A stretch of DNA of 64,000 bases from DUOH01 sp036562625 (GTDB lineage: Bacteria > Bacillota > UBA4882 > UBA10575): positions 1 through 64,000 of the forward strand of contig DATCJV010000037.1 of NCBI GenBank assembly GCA_036562625.1. The letters run 5' to 3'. A program made the translations under genes and the position numbers. This document shows, one piece after another, positions 42,008-50,207 of the stretch; the stretch's first letter is position 1; every line of letters starts with the position of its first letter. Under the pieces are notes generated by a model. The model searched no databases. It was not told where the DNA came from and worked only from the letters and a program-made list of their open reading frames with translations.

Positions 42008-42958
42008 TCACTGTTGGGTTGTGGATGATTCGGTTTTTTTATTTAATAAAGGTAGAATAATGCTAGAGACTGGTTGTTGCAGGAGGATGGTGGCGATTAA
42101 GGGGAGGGCAACCTCTGGAGGGAAATAGCTTAAAGCGATCACAATTCCTACTCCGTTGTTGCGGAGGCCGATCACAAAGATGAAAGTCCGGGTCAGGACA
42201 GGGGAATATCCCATGAGACGGGCTACCCAGTAACCAAGAGTCATATTAAAAAGGAGAAAGGTGAGGATAACCAAGAAGAGGCCGGGGAGGTTTATAGAGA
42301 GGGATTGTGTTTGTGCAGAGGCGATATTAACGGCTATGATGAAGCTCAGTGAAAATTTGGCGTAAAGCCCTCGCCAGTGCGCACGCGTTGTTTTATTTCG
42401 TCCCTTTGTCAGTTCATGGATTAGAACTCCAATCAACGTAGGGATCAATACCATCTGCAACAAACTGAGAATCAGGCTTGAAGCATCGAAATCAACAGAT
42501 TTTTTTAGAAATAAAGAGATCAGAAAGGGTACCGTCAGCGGGCAGAGTAAAGAGTCAATAGCCACTGCGGATAAAGCCAGGGGAAGGTGGCCTCCGGCTA
42601 AACCTACCCACAAAGTGGAGGATACGGCAATGGGAATGGCAGAAGTTAAAACTAGACCAGTGAAAAAAGGTGAATCAGGACCAAACGCGAATTTCCCCAA
42701 AAAAAAGGCGAATAACGGGGAGATGCCATGAACACACAAGAGAATCAGGAGTAAAGGGAGGGGAGAGGAAAATACTCTCTCCAGGTCACGAAGACTGGTC
42801 TTTAAGGCCTGCGTTAAGGTGTATAAGGCAAAAACCCATGGGACAAGCGGTTTTAAAAAAATGAAAAAATCCGGAAAGGCAAAACCCAGGATTAGGCTGG
42901 TAGTGACGATTAGATAAGGTTTTTTCTCCAGAAAGCTGTTGAGTCTTGCTGTCATCAT
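42008..42958 (-). CDS. Bile acid:sodium symporter (SBF) family transporter
   Basis: The 316 residues form about nine or ten membrane helices. Family-typical features include SSTLWVGLAGGHLPLALSAV in the middle and the glycine- and asparagine-rich GLRNNGVGIVIAL near residue 270, which corresponds to the conserved sodium-site region of SBF proteins. Bacterial members carry organic anions such as pantoate or bile acids with sodium; the substrate here is unknown. AAGGAAGT precedes the ATG. It has a strong terminator and no clear operon partner. Confidence 0.85.
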   Translation of the reverse strand: MMTARLNSFLEKKPYLIVTTSLILGFAFPDFFIFLKPLVPWVFALYTLTQALKTSLRDLERVFSSPLPLLLILLCVHGISPLFAFFLGKFAFGPDSPFFTGLVLTSAIPIAVSSTLWVGLAGGHLPLALSAVAIDSLLCPLTVPFLISLFLKKSVDFDASSLILSLLQMVLIPTLIGVLIHELTKGRNKTTRAHWRGLYAKFSLSFIIAVNIASAQTQSLSINLPGLFLVILTFLLFNMTLGYWVARLMGYSPVLTRTFIFVIGLRNNGVGIVIALSYFPPEVALPLIATILLQQPVSSIILPLLNKKTESSTTQQ

Positions 42959-43258
42959 CTGGACTTCCTTTACTATGAAATGATTAACACAATAGGGGCG
43001 GTAATTACTAGCAAGTTACCTAACCCTATCAACCGGGAGCCTGTGTAAGTATTAGCCGTTTCGGCCGGTTTATTACGGGTATGAAGCGTAAAAACTGTAA
43101 AAATTCTCCTCTATATCACCTCCGTATATATCTGGGGCGCATATTTTGGGGATAGGATTAATTACCTTGAAAGATTTGTTAAGCTCTATCAATACTTCTA
43201 TCGAGGGTTAAAAAATCCTGCTATATCAGAAAAAAGTAAGACTAAGGAGGTAAAATAA
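42959..43258. other. Intergenic region ahead of uvrC
   Basis: This is the divergent space between the SBF transporter gene and uvrC. I found no convincing -35/-10 pair and no gene. CTAAGGAGG near its end is the uvrC ribosome site. Confidence 0.4.
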
Positions 43259-45118
43259 ATGGTGAGCCAGGAAGAATTGAGCATGATTCCTGCTAAACCA
43301 GGGGTTTATATAATGAAGGATCAAACGGGGCAGATCATTTATGTAGGGAAGGCCGTTTCTTTACGCCACAGAGTTCGTTCATATTTTCAACCCTCGGCTA
43401 AACATTCGCCTCGGATCGCCAGTATGGTGGAACAAGTGGCCGGAGTGGAGGTCATCACTACTTCCTCCGAAGTGGAGGCTTTAGCCTTGGAATGCAACTT
43501 GATCAAAGCCAACCGGCCCAAATATAACGTACGCTTACGTGATGACAAACAATACCCATGGTTGAAAGTAACCTGGCAGGAACCTTATCCCCGGGTTTTT
43601 ATAGTGCGGCGTCCGCAGAAAGACGGAGCCCGCTATTTCGGACCATATACTAATCCCGGTTCCCTGCGGGAGATCTTTCGTCTGTTGCGGAAGGTTTTCC
43701 CTATTAGAACCTGTAAGAAGCAGCTTTCTTCACCGGAGGAGGAGACCGCGCGCTCACGGGAAATACGGCCTTGCCTGAATTATCACATTGGAAGATGCCT
43801 GGGACCTTGCAGCGGGACGGTGGATCCTGCGGAGTACCGGCGGAATGTTCAGGACTTTTGCTCGGTGTTGGAGGGTAATTCTGAAGGATTAGTCACGGCT
43901 TTGACCGAGAAGATGGAGGAAGCCGCAGCCAATCTGGAGTATGAGAAGGCTGCGGCCTACCGGGATAAATTACGGGCTTTGCGCCAAGTGGTTGAACGTC
44001 AGGTGGTGGTCTCTACAGAAATCAAAGATAGGGATGTTTTCGGTATAGCCAAAGCCGGAGAGGGCTGCATGGTTTTAGTGCTGCAAATCCGTAGGGGGAA
44101 ATTGATCGCTCGTGACTCATATTATTTTCCAGGGGGTGATTTGGAGGAACAGGAAGATTTTTTCCGGGCATTTCTCTTGCAATACTATGATGACCGGGAT
44201 TTTATCCCCAAGGAAGTCCTGATCCCCTGCCCATTGGCGGATCAAAAGGTAATCACAACCTGGTTTCGGGAGAAGATGCAAAGAGCGGTTCAGCTCATTC
44301 ATCCTCAAAGAGGAGAGAAGCGCCGCCTATTGAAGATGGCTATGGATAATGCAGCTACTGTTCTGAATCAAGAACTGATCAGGCGGGCAGAAGAGGATGC
44401 TACGGCCGCCCGGAGCCTGGACAGGCTGGCTCAAGTCCTGGCTTTACCGGAAAAGCCTGAAAGAATTGAGGCCTTTGATATCTCAAATTTTCAAGGAGCG
44501 CAACCTGTGGCCTCAATGGTTGTCTTCGTGAACGGACTACCGAAAACTGAAGCCTATCGCCGTTTTAAAATACAAGGAGTGACCGGAATCAATGACTTTG
44601 CTATGTTGCAGGAAGCGGTGAGGCGGAGGTTTACCCGTGGCTTGAAAGAAAGAACAGGAGAAATGGAAGGAAAAGGATTTGCCGTTTTCCCGAACTTATT
44701 GGTAATTGACGGGGGAAAGGGACAACTCAGCGCAGTGATGGAGGTCTTGACTGAACTGGGATTAGAAGAGCAACCAGTAATTAGTCTGGCAGAAAAGGAA
44801 GAAGAGATCTTTCTTCCTAACCGTTCTGCTCCACTTGTTCTGCCCAGAACTGATGAAGGCTTAAAACTTTTACAAAGAGTGCGTGATGAGGCTCATCGTT
44901 TTGCTGTGACCTTTCACCGTAGTTTACGGGAGAAAAAGACTACACATTCTGCTTTGGATGGAGTGAAAGGGATCGGTCCGAAGCGAAAGAAAGCCTTGTT
45001 GCAGCATTTTGGGTCAGTCAAGCGAATTAAAGACGCTACCCTGGAGGAGCTGATGACAGTGGAAGGGATGACTGAAAAGGCAGCTCGCGCGGTTTTACAG
45101 GAATTAAGGGAACTTTAA
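43259..45118 (+). CDS. uvrC: Excinuclease ABC subunit C
   Basis: UvrC makes both cuts in nucleotide excision repair. The 619 residues show the GIY-YIG nuclease at the N-terminus (KPGVYIMKDQTGQIIYVGKA). The UVR motif lies near 200-235 (MEEAAANLEYEKAAAYRDKL), then the RNase H-like nuclease core with EAFDISNFQG and VIDGGKGQL, and C-terminal helix-hairpin-helix repeats (LDGVKGIGPKRKKALLQHFG). Length is normal. AAGGAGG lies 8 bases before the ATG. No uvrA or uvrB is nearby; mfd is 31 kb away in the same window. Confidence 0.97.
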   Translation: MVSQEELSMIPAKPGVYIMKDQTGQIIYVGKAVSLRHRVRSYFQPSAKHSPRIASMVEQVAGVEVITTSSEVEALALECNLIKANRPKYNVRLRDDKQYPWLKVTWQEPYPRVFIVRRPQKDGARYFGPYTNPGSLREIFRLLRKVFPIRTCKKQLSSPEEETARSREIRPCLNYHIGRCLGPCSGTVDPAEYRRNVQDFCSVLEGNSEGLVTALTEKMEEAAANLEYEKAAAYRDKLRALRQVVERQVVVSTEIKDRDVFGIAKAGEGCMVLVLQIRRGKLIARDSYYFPGGDLEEQEDFFRAFLLQYYDDRDFIPKEVLIPCPLADQKVITTWFREKMQRAVQLIHPQRGEKRRLLKMAMDNAATVLNQELIRRAEEDATAARSLDRLAQVLALPEKPERIEAFDISNFQGAQPVASMVVFVNGLPKTEAYRRFKIQGVTGINDFAMLQEAVRRRFTRGLKERTGEMEGKGFAVFPNLLVIDGGKGQLSAVMEVLTELGLEEQPVISLAEKEEEIFLPNRSAPLVLPRTDEGLKLLQRVRDEAHRFAVTFHRSLREKKTTHSALDGVKGIGPKRKKALLQHFGSVKRIKDATLEELMTVEGMTEKAARAVLQELREL

Positions 45119-45548
45119 GCGTTTGTAAGCCGATCAAAGGTGTCTTTTTTCACAAGTATCTACGGGTTGGTACGCAATTGCGTAATGTTCTCCAATTATA
45201 ACTGCTCTTTCCAGAGGCGCCATTATATACATTACCGGATTTAGCAGGAGTTTTAATAAAAAAAAAGAAAAATAACGGCGTAAGTGGACGGTACTTTGAA
45301 AAGCAAATAATTCACTCTTTGCTACTCCGTATTCCCGGATTGATGTGAGAGGAGGTGAAAAACGACTTGGCATTGACCGGGAGACCGGGTAGTAATTCAT
45401 CATAACAATAGACACAGCCGGAGAAGGAGAAGATGAGGTAACCAGGAAGGCTCATCAGGTTCCTTCTCTTATCGCAGCAATCATCGGTGCCTAAGAGCAA
45501 TCGCATCAGAATCAGACTAATATTCACAACCAAGGAGGAACAAGATTC
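45119..45548 (+). other. 430-base gap and long leader ahead of the porin gene
   Basis: No gene of normal size fits here. The region holds a perfect 14-base palindrome TACGCAATTGCGTA (45171-45184), suited to an operator. It also has a strong AGGAGGTGA ribosome site (45352-45358) followed by a very short open frame, and a folding-prone stretch at about 45420-45480 (GGAGAAGG and ATGAG pair with CTCAT and CCTTCT). No known riboswitch pattern is recognised. The porin's own ribosome site AAGGAGGAA lies at the end. Confidence 0.4.
45355..45405 (+). CDS. Possible 16-codon leader peptide
   Basis: A GTG at 45355 opens a frame of 16 codons (MKNDLALTGRPGSNSS), with an alternative in-frame TTG at 45367. 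GAGAGGAGGTGA provides a ribosome site better than that of most genes nearby. Product and role are unknown; it may be a regulatory leader for the porin gene. Confidence 0.2.
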   Translation: MKNDLALTGRPGSNSS

Positions 45549-46640
45549 ATGAAACGCATCATAGCACTAGTCTTAGCAACATTAATGTTAACCGTCGTCT
45601 CTCCGGTGGTGTTCGCCGCTGAACTGGATTTCTCCGGAAAAATTACTTCTCAAATCGGTTACTATAAAATCGATGAGGATAGAGAAGATCTTCCTTCATA
45701 TTTCCACGGCGACTCCACCTTCTCGCTCAGCGCTTCTTTGGGTGAGAATCTCACCGCCGGTCTTTCTCTGAGCGGACTGGAACACATCTTCGGTGAACCG
45801 TGGACTGAAGATATTTCTGTTGAAGACAGGGCTCAGAAGTTTCTTGATTTAGAAAGTGTCTGGTTGGAAGCCAAAGGCTCCATCTTTCCCGGCGCTCCTG
45901 CCATGACCACCCGGTTAGGCGGATTGAACACCAACTACTCTCCTTATATCGCCGACCTGGACAACGCCGGTGGTGTAAACGGAATCAGCGTTGACAATAT
46001 CAACATCGGTCCGGTCTCCGTTGGCGCTTTCTATGGCTGGAATAACAAGCGGGAGGACAAGGGCGCGCAAATCAGAATCAATCCTAACGAACAAGTAGAA
46101 GTCAAGGGGACCGTAGTCGAAGCCGACCAGCTCTACTACGAAGTTGCTGGAAAGGTCATCCCCGTGCAGAACCTGGAATTCGCCGCCACCTATGCTGCGG
46201 GTGAAAACGAAGAAAATGCTTTACTAGTCGAAGGGCAGTTGCGGGTAACCGAGAACACGACAGTTCGAGCCGGATACCGGAAAGTCACTGAGAACTTTGT
46301 GGATACTTCCGTATATGCCAATGAAGACGACATTCCAGTGGACAACGGGGAAGAAGGATTCAGTGTCGGCGCCACCACAAAACAGCTTGGTTTCGAATTG
46401 GCCGGAGATTATCACCTGTATAGCGACAGCGTCGAGTTCTCTGCCGCTCGTGGGATTACTCTGGCCGGTATGAACTTTAACACTAAACTTGAAGGTGAAT
46501 ACGGTATAGAAGATTCCGAGATGCTCGCTTTGGATGCGACTATTGGCTATGCTGCTCCGAACGGGATGACCATCTCCGCCGGATATGATTTCGTCTATGA
46601 GCATCCCACCTTCACAGCTGGTTTATCAATGGCTTTCTAA
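45549..46640 (+). CDS. Outer-membrane porin-like beta-barrel protein
   Basis: The 363 residues begin with a signal peptide (MKRIIALVLATLMLTVVSPV, cut after VFA near residue 23). The rest is a series of short amphipathic strands with turns, of the kind TAGLSLSGLEH, VSVGAFYGWNNK, TVRAGYRKV and FELAGDYHLYS. It ends FTAGLSMAF, with a terminal phenylalanine as in the signal read by BamA. There is no S-layer homology domain at the N-terminus, unlike the porins of Negativicutes. It should let small solutes cross the outer membrane. AAGGAGGAA precedes the ATG and a strong terminator follows, so it is likely a single, well expressed gene. Confidence 0.8.
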   Translation: MKRIIALVLATLMLTVVSPVVFAAELDFSGKITSQIGYYKIDEDREDLPSYFHGDSTFSLSASLGENLTAGLSLSGLEHIFGEPWTEDISVEDRAQKFLDLESVWLEAKGSIFPGAPAMTTRLGGLNTNYSPYIADLDNAGGVNGISVDNINIGPVSVGAFYGWNNKREDKGAQIRINPNEQVEVKGTVVEADQLYYEVAGKVIPVQNLEFAATYAAGENEENALLVEGQLRVTENTTVRAGYRKVTENFVDTSVYANEDDIPVDNGEEGFSVGATTKQLGFELAGDYHLYSDSVEFSAARGITLAGMNFNTKLEGEYGIEDSEMLALDATIGYAAPNGMTISAGYDFVYEHPTFTAGLSMAF

Positions 46641-46650
46641 GTGATATAAG

Positions 46651-46690
46651 ATAAAAACAGGGGAGCGATGCTCCCTCTGTTTTTATTTTA
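46651..46690 (+). terminator. Intrinsic terminator of the porin gene
   Basis: ATAAAAACAG-GGGAGC, loop GAT, GCTCCC-TCTGTTTTTAT. A long stem with a T tract. Confidence 0.9.
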
Positions 46691-47081
46691 CATATTTTCT
46701 CCAGAAAAAAATAAAATGTTATAGAAACAGTCAAATCTGACTTGCACCCTAGTAAGTCAGAGTATAAACAGACCGATCAGGTCATTATAAGCAAGATAGA
46801 AAACAGGAAAAAAAGAGCAGGAAATTTTGACTTTATGTCGAATAATTAAAACAAGAAAATGAGTCTAATCTGTATTTCTCAGTCAGAATGGGAAATGGCG
46901 TAATAATATTTAGTATATGATAAGACTAGGTCTAATCTATGGCTAAGATAAAAACGAAACAAGTCCTGTTCTGGTTGGAACAGGAGGTGGTATCTTTATT
47001 TTTTTTACTCAAATAAATAGTAAAAAAATACAACAGTATTTTATTTTTTTGAAATTATTTAAAAAACAAGGAGGAGTTTGA
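46691..47081. other. Gap between the porin and ABC ATPase genes
   Basis: This region is AT-rich without a credible gene. It contains an inverted repeat TCTGACTT (46736-46743) / AAGTCAGA (46754-46761) and a hairpin TCCTGTTC/GAACAGGA at about 46965-46985, followed at a distance by a long T run (46998-47007). These could be an operator and an attenuator of the ATPase gene. AAGGAGGAG lies at the end as ribosome site. No promoter stood out. Confidence 0.4.
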
Positions 47082-48179
47082 ATGGCCAAAGTTATATTTG
47101 AGCATGTAAGCAAGAAGTTCCCCAATGGTATTTTAGCTGTTAATGACGCAAACTTGGAGATTAAAGACAAGGAGTTTATCGTCTTTGTCGGTCCTTCCGG
47201 TTGTGGAAAAACCACCTCGTTGCGGATGGTCGCCGGCTTGGAAGAGATTACTTCCGGGAATATTTTCATTGGTGACAATATCGTCAATGATGTGGCGCCC
47301 AAAGACAGGGATATCGCGATGGTTTTCCAGAACTATGCTCTTTATCCCCATATGGATGTCTACAATAATATGGCTTTCGGTTTGAAACTGCGCAAATTTC
47401 CTAAACCGGAGATTGACCGCAGGGTAAAAGAGGCCGCCAAGATTTTGGGTATTGAAAACCTGCTTGACCGGAGACCGAAAGCGCTTTCCGGTGGTCAACG
47501 GCAACGTGTCGCTCTGGGACGGGCTATCGTACGTGAGCCCAAAGTCTTCCTGATGGATGAGCCCCTCTCCAACCTGGACGCGAAACTCCGTGTCCAGATG
47601 AGGGCCGAGCTTTCCAAGTTACAGAACCGCTTACAGACTACAACTATTTATGTTACACACGACCAGGTTGAAGCCATGACCATGGGTGACCGGATGGTTG
47701 TGATGAAAGACGGTATTATTCAACAGGTTGGAAAGCCCTTGGAAGTTTATGATCATCCTGTTAACGTCTTTGTGGCCGGCTTTATCGGCACTCCGCCCAT
47801 GAACTTCTTAGACGGTGTTTTAAAGGAAGAAAACGACCAACTCTACGTGGACTTTGGCGTCTTCCGGGTCGATGTGCCGGAAGGCAGATTTAAGACCGCT
47901 AGAAACTATTTAAATAAAGAAGTAATCTTTGGAATTCGTCCGGAGAATATTTTGGATCCGGAGTCTGCCGGTACGGAAGAGAACGCCATTGTCGTTACTG
48001 TTGATGTCAGCGAGTTGATTGGCGCCGAGAGTTATCTCTATGTTTCCAAAGGACCGCATAGTTTCGTAGCCCGGGTTGATGCGCATGTTAGACCGGAAGA
48101 CGGCGCTGAGACCAAGGTGATCATCAATAATAATAAGATGCATCTCTTTGATAAAGACACCGAAAAGGCCATTCTATAA
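47082..48179 (+). CDS. Sugar ABC transporter ATPase (MsmX/UgpC type)
   Basis: This is the ATP-driving subunit of carbohydrate importers in the CUT1 group. Walker A is GPSGCGKTT at residues 37-45, the signature is LSGGQRQRVALGRAI near 136, Walker B is FLMDEPLSNLDAKL near 157, and the H-loop is in VTHDQVEAM. A C-terminal TOBE regulatory domain fills about 240-365. No permease or binding-protein gene is next to it. As with Bacillus MsmX it may serve several sugar importers. It is flanked by the porin and the glucokinase. Confidence 0.93.
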   Translation: MAKVIFEHVSKKFPNGILAVNDANLEIKDKEFIVFVGPSGCGKTTSLRMVAGLEEITSGNIFIGDNIVNDVAPKDRDIAMVFQNYALYPHMDVYNNMAFGLKLRKFPKPEIDRRVKEAAKILGIENLLDRRPKALSGGQRQRVALGRAIVREPKVFLMDEPLSNLDAKLRVQMRAELSKLQNRLQTTTIYVTHDQVEAMTMGDRMVVMKDGIIQQVGKPLEVYDHPVNVFVAGFIGTPPMNFLDGVLKEENDQLYVDFGVFRVDVPEGRFKTARNYLNKEVIFGIRPENILDPESAGTEENAIVVTVDVSELIGAESYLYVSKGPHSFVARVDAHVRPEDGAETKVIINNNKMHLFDKDTEKAIL

Positions 48180-48224
48180 GCAGTGGACTTCCGTGTAGGT
48201 TTCTGAAGGCGCGAAAGTAAAAAA

Positions 48225-48256
48225 GATCCCCCACTTCCGGTGGGGGATTCTTGTAT
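48225..48256 (+). terminator. Intrinsic terminator of the ABC ATPase gene
   Basis: ATCCCCCAC, loop TTCCG, GTGGGGGAT, then TCTTGTATT. It lies 16 bases ahead of the next gene, so that gene may rely on read-through or a promoter I could not see. Confidence 0.75.
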
Positions 48257-48271
48257 TGAAGGAGGTTCAGT

Positions 48272-49231
48272 ATGGGAGAATACTATCTTGGAATCGACTT
48301 AGGGGGAACCAAAATTGCAGGTTTACTTGGGGATGAGCAAGGAAGGATTATAGCGGAGAAGACCATTCCCACTTTGGCCGAGGAGGGTGTGGAGCCGGTC
48401 ATCAATAGAATAAAAAATTTAATCCGGGAGATTATGGGGGAAGTCTCTTCCGGACAAGTCAAAGGAATTGGTCTTTGCGCCCCGGGGCCGTTAAACATCA
48501 AGACCGGAGAGGTAATGCATGCGCCCAACCTTAAGTGGAAGAATGTACAGATTGTCAGTATTTTAGAGAGGGAGTTCGGTTTGCCTGTTATCTTGGAGAA
48601 CGATGCGAATGCCGCCGGATATGGTGAGTGTATCTACGGGGCTGGGAAAGGCGCTGTCAATATGTTATATATGACTGTGAGCACTGGAATTGGCGGAGGA
48701 ATTATCGCCAACGGCGAGTTGGTGTACGGTAGAGACTACTGTGCCGGTGAAGTAGGTCATATGATTGTTTTACCTGGTGGTCCCCTTTGTGGATGCGGAC
48801 AACATGGCTGTATAGAGGCGCTGGCTTCCGGAACGGCTATTGCCCGCGCGGCACGAGAGAGGTTGGGGGCTGGAGAGCAGAGTATTATCTCGGATCTGGT
48901 TAATGGTGACCTTAATGCTGTCACCTCCCGTGAAGTGGCCGAGGCCGCCCGACAAGGGGATCGGCTGGCTGTTTCCCTACTGGATGAGGCCTTTTTTTAC
49001 TTGGGAATAGCGATCGGGAACCTAATTAATATATTGAATCCGGAAACGATCGTGATCGGAGGAGGAGTAGCCAAGATGGAAGATTTGCTCTTTGATCGGA
49101 TCAGCCGGGTATTACAGGGTCACGCTTTTCCGCATATGGTGTCAGGAGTCGGTATTGTGCCGGCGGTCTTGGCGGGGAGAGCAGGGACCATGGGCATGGT
49201 AGCTTTAGTGCGGAAGAGACTAAATTTGTAA
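48272..49231 (+). CDS. glcK: ROK-family glucokinase
   Basis: ROK glucokinases phosphorylate glucose with ATP. The 319 residues show the ATP phosphate loop LGIDLGGTKIAG at residues 6-17 and the ENDANAAGYGE sugar/catalytic motif near 109-119. The GEVGHM box and the zinc-binding CGCGQHGCIEALASG segment follow near 170-185. No DNA-binding N-terminus is present, so it is an enzyme and not a repressor. AAGGAGG precedes the ATG. It directly follows the sugar ATPase gene. Confidence 0.92.
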   Translation: MGEYYLGIDLGGTKIAGLLGDEQGRIIAEKTIPTLAEEGVEPVINRIKNLIREIMGEVSSGQVKGIGLCAPGPLNIKTGEVMHAPNLKWKNVQIVSILEREFGLPVILENDANAAGYGECIYGAGKGAVNMLYMTVSTGIGGGIIANGELVYGRDYCAGEVGHMIVLPGGPLCGCGQHGCIEALASGTAIARAARERLGAGEQSIISDLVNGDLNAVTSREVAEAARQGDRLAVSLLDEAFFYLGIAIGNLINILNPETIVIGGGVAKMEDLLFDRISRVLQGHAFPHMVSGVGIVPAVLAGRAGTMGMVALVRKRLNL

Positions 49232-49238
49232 TATGAAA

Positions 49239-49268
49239 GTGCTCCCCTTGTCGGGGAGCATTCTCTTA
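49239..49268. terminator. Bidirectional terminator between glucokinase and yyaC
   Basis: GTGCTCCCC, loop TTGTC, GGGGAGCATTCTCTT. The two genes converge here. Confidence 0.7.
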
Positions 49269-49973
49269 TCCTCGGGAACTATCGCCATAAACAGGAGTAA
49301 AATTACTTTCAGAATTGGAGTAGGGATAAGGCATCCTATAGAACTCTCTAACCGCTTGCAGCAGACTGTTGCTGATCAGTTCCGACATTTTCATCACCAG
49401 GCTCAAGCGGGTATTCTGCAGCACCAGATACTCCATGAACCCTCCAACATTGACTACACCAATAATGTGAAAGTTGCCAACCTCCGGCAGGGTTTTATTC
49501 ACCCCGGTACCGGGTTGTAGAGGACCCGGCTTGATGCTGATGCAGCCGATGCTTTCCGACTTCCCCAAACAGGCGTCGATTGCAATGACCGGCGTTTGCG
49601 GGTCTTCGGTGGAGATCTTGTTCAGTGTTTCCTCCAGATTAACCGCGTGAACCGGATTATCTAAAGTACCATAGACTTTAATGTTGGGAAGGTTGGCTGC
49701 AGTTAATCTTGAACCAATGAGCGGTCCCAGGCTGTCGCCGGTCGAGCGGTCAGTGCCGATACATAGAACAGTCAGGTAATTGCCGGCTGCAGTCAATGTT
49801 TGATCCGGAAAGGAAGACGGTCTTTTATAAAAAGGATTCTCATCATAAACGCGGTTTAAATAGATCTTCAAATGTTTTGTAATCAGTGCTTGAGCTTCTG
49901 GATGGTTTATATGGACTCGGTAAGGAAAGAGACTGTGAAGATCCGAGGTTTTTTTGTAAAATGGAAACCACAT
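49266..49973 (-). CDS. yyaC: Sporulation protein YyaC
   Basis: YyaC is a spore-former protein with a fold like the germination protease GPR. The family core is clear: VLCIGTDRSTGDSLGPLIGS, VYGTLDNPVHAVNLEETL, VIAIDACLGKSESIGCI and VGNFHIIGVVNVGGFMEY. It runs about 70 residues longer at the ends than the usual 200, mostly at the N-terminus. I prefer ATG 49973; GTG 49988 is in frame but runs into the AAAGGTGG ribosome site. A sigma-E-like promoter lies upstream, fitting mother-cell expression. Its biochemical activity is not known. Confidence 0.88.
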   Translation of the reverse strand: MWFPFYKKTSDLHSLFPYRVHINHPEAQALITKHLKIYLNRVYDENPFYKRPSSFPDQTLTAAGNYLTVLCIGTDRSTGDSLGPLIGSRLTAANLPNIKVYGTLDNPVHAVNLEETLNKISTEDPQTPVIAIDACLGKSESIGCISIKPGPLQPGTGVNKTLPEVGNFHIIGVVNVGGFMEYLVLQNTRLSLVMKMSELISNSLLQAVREFYRMPYPYSNSESNFTPVYGDSSRG

Positions 49974-50012
49974 CGGTTTGACATCCACCTTTCTTCAGAA
50001 AAAGTTCTATAT

Positions 50013-50041
50013 AGTGTATGTACAAACAGATTATGGTATAC
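50013..50041 (-). promoter_or_regulatory. Possible sigma-E promoter of yyaC
   Basis: On the minus strand GTATACC (50041-50035), 14 bases, then CATACACT (50020-50013). The -10 fully matches CATACAHT; the -35 matches four of seven. Confidence 0.4.
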
Positions 50042-50207
50042 ATAAATTCTCAAAATGCGCTGTAATTGGCGGTATATAAAATTTATGGTATAATTATCCA
50101 CAAAGATACAGTCTACTTTAGGAAGTTTATTGACCGCTCCGGCTCTACAGATCACTACCGTCCATTATGGATTGCGTCTAATACTGTAATAAGGATGGAA
50201 AAGAGCA

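Noticed and set aside
45360..45480. Cyclic-di-GMP riboswitch in the porin leader
   Set aside because: The CCGGGAGACCGGGTAG stretch looked suggestive, but the conserved core sequences and the stem arrangement of GEMM riboswitches are absent.
45134..45533. Two minus-strand frames (45134-45415 and 45312-45533) ahead of the porin
   Set aside because: They have no ribosome sites and no recognisable pattern, and overlap each other; the region is better read as the porin leader.
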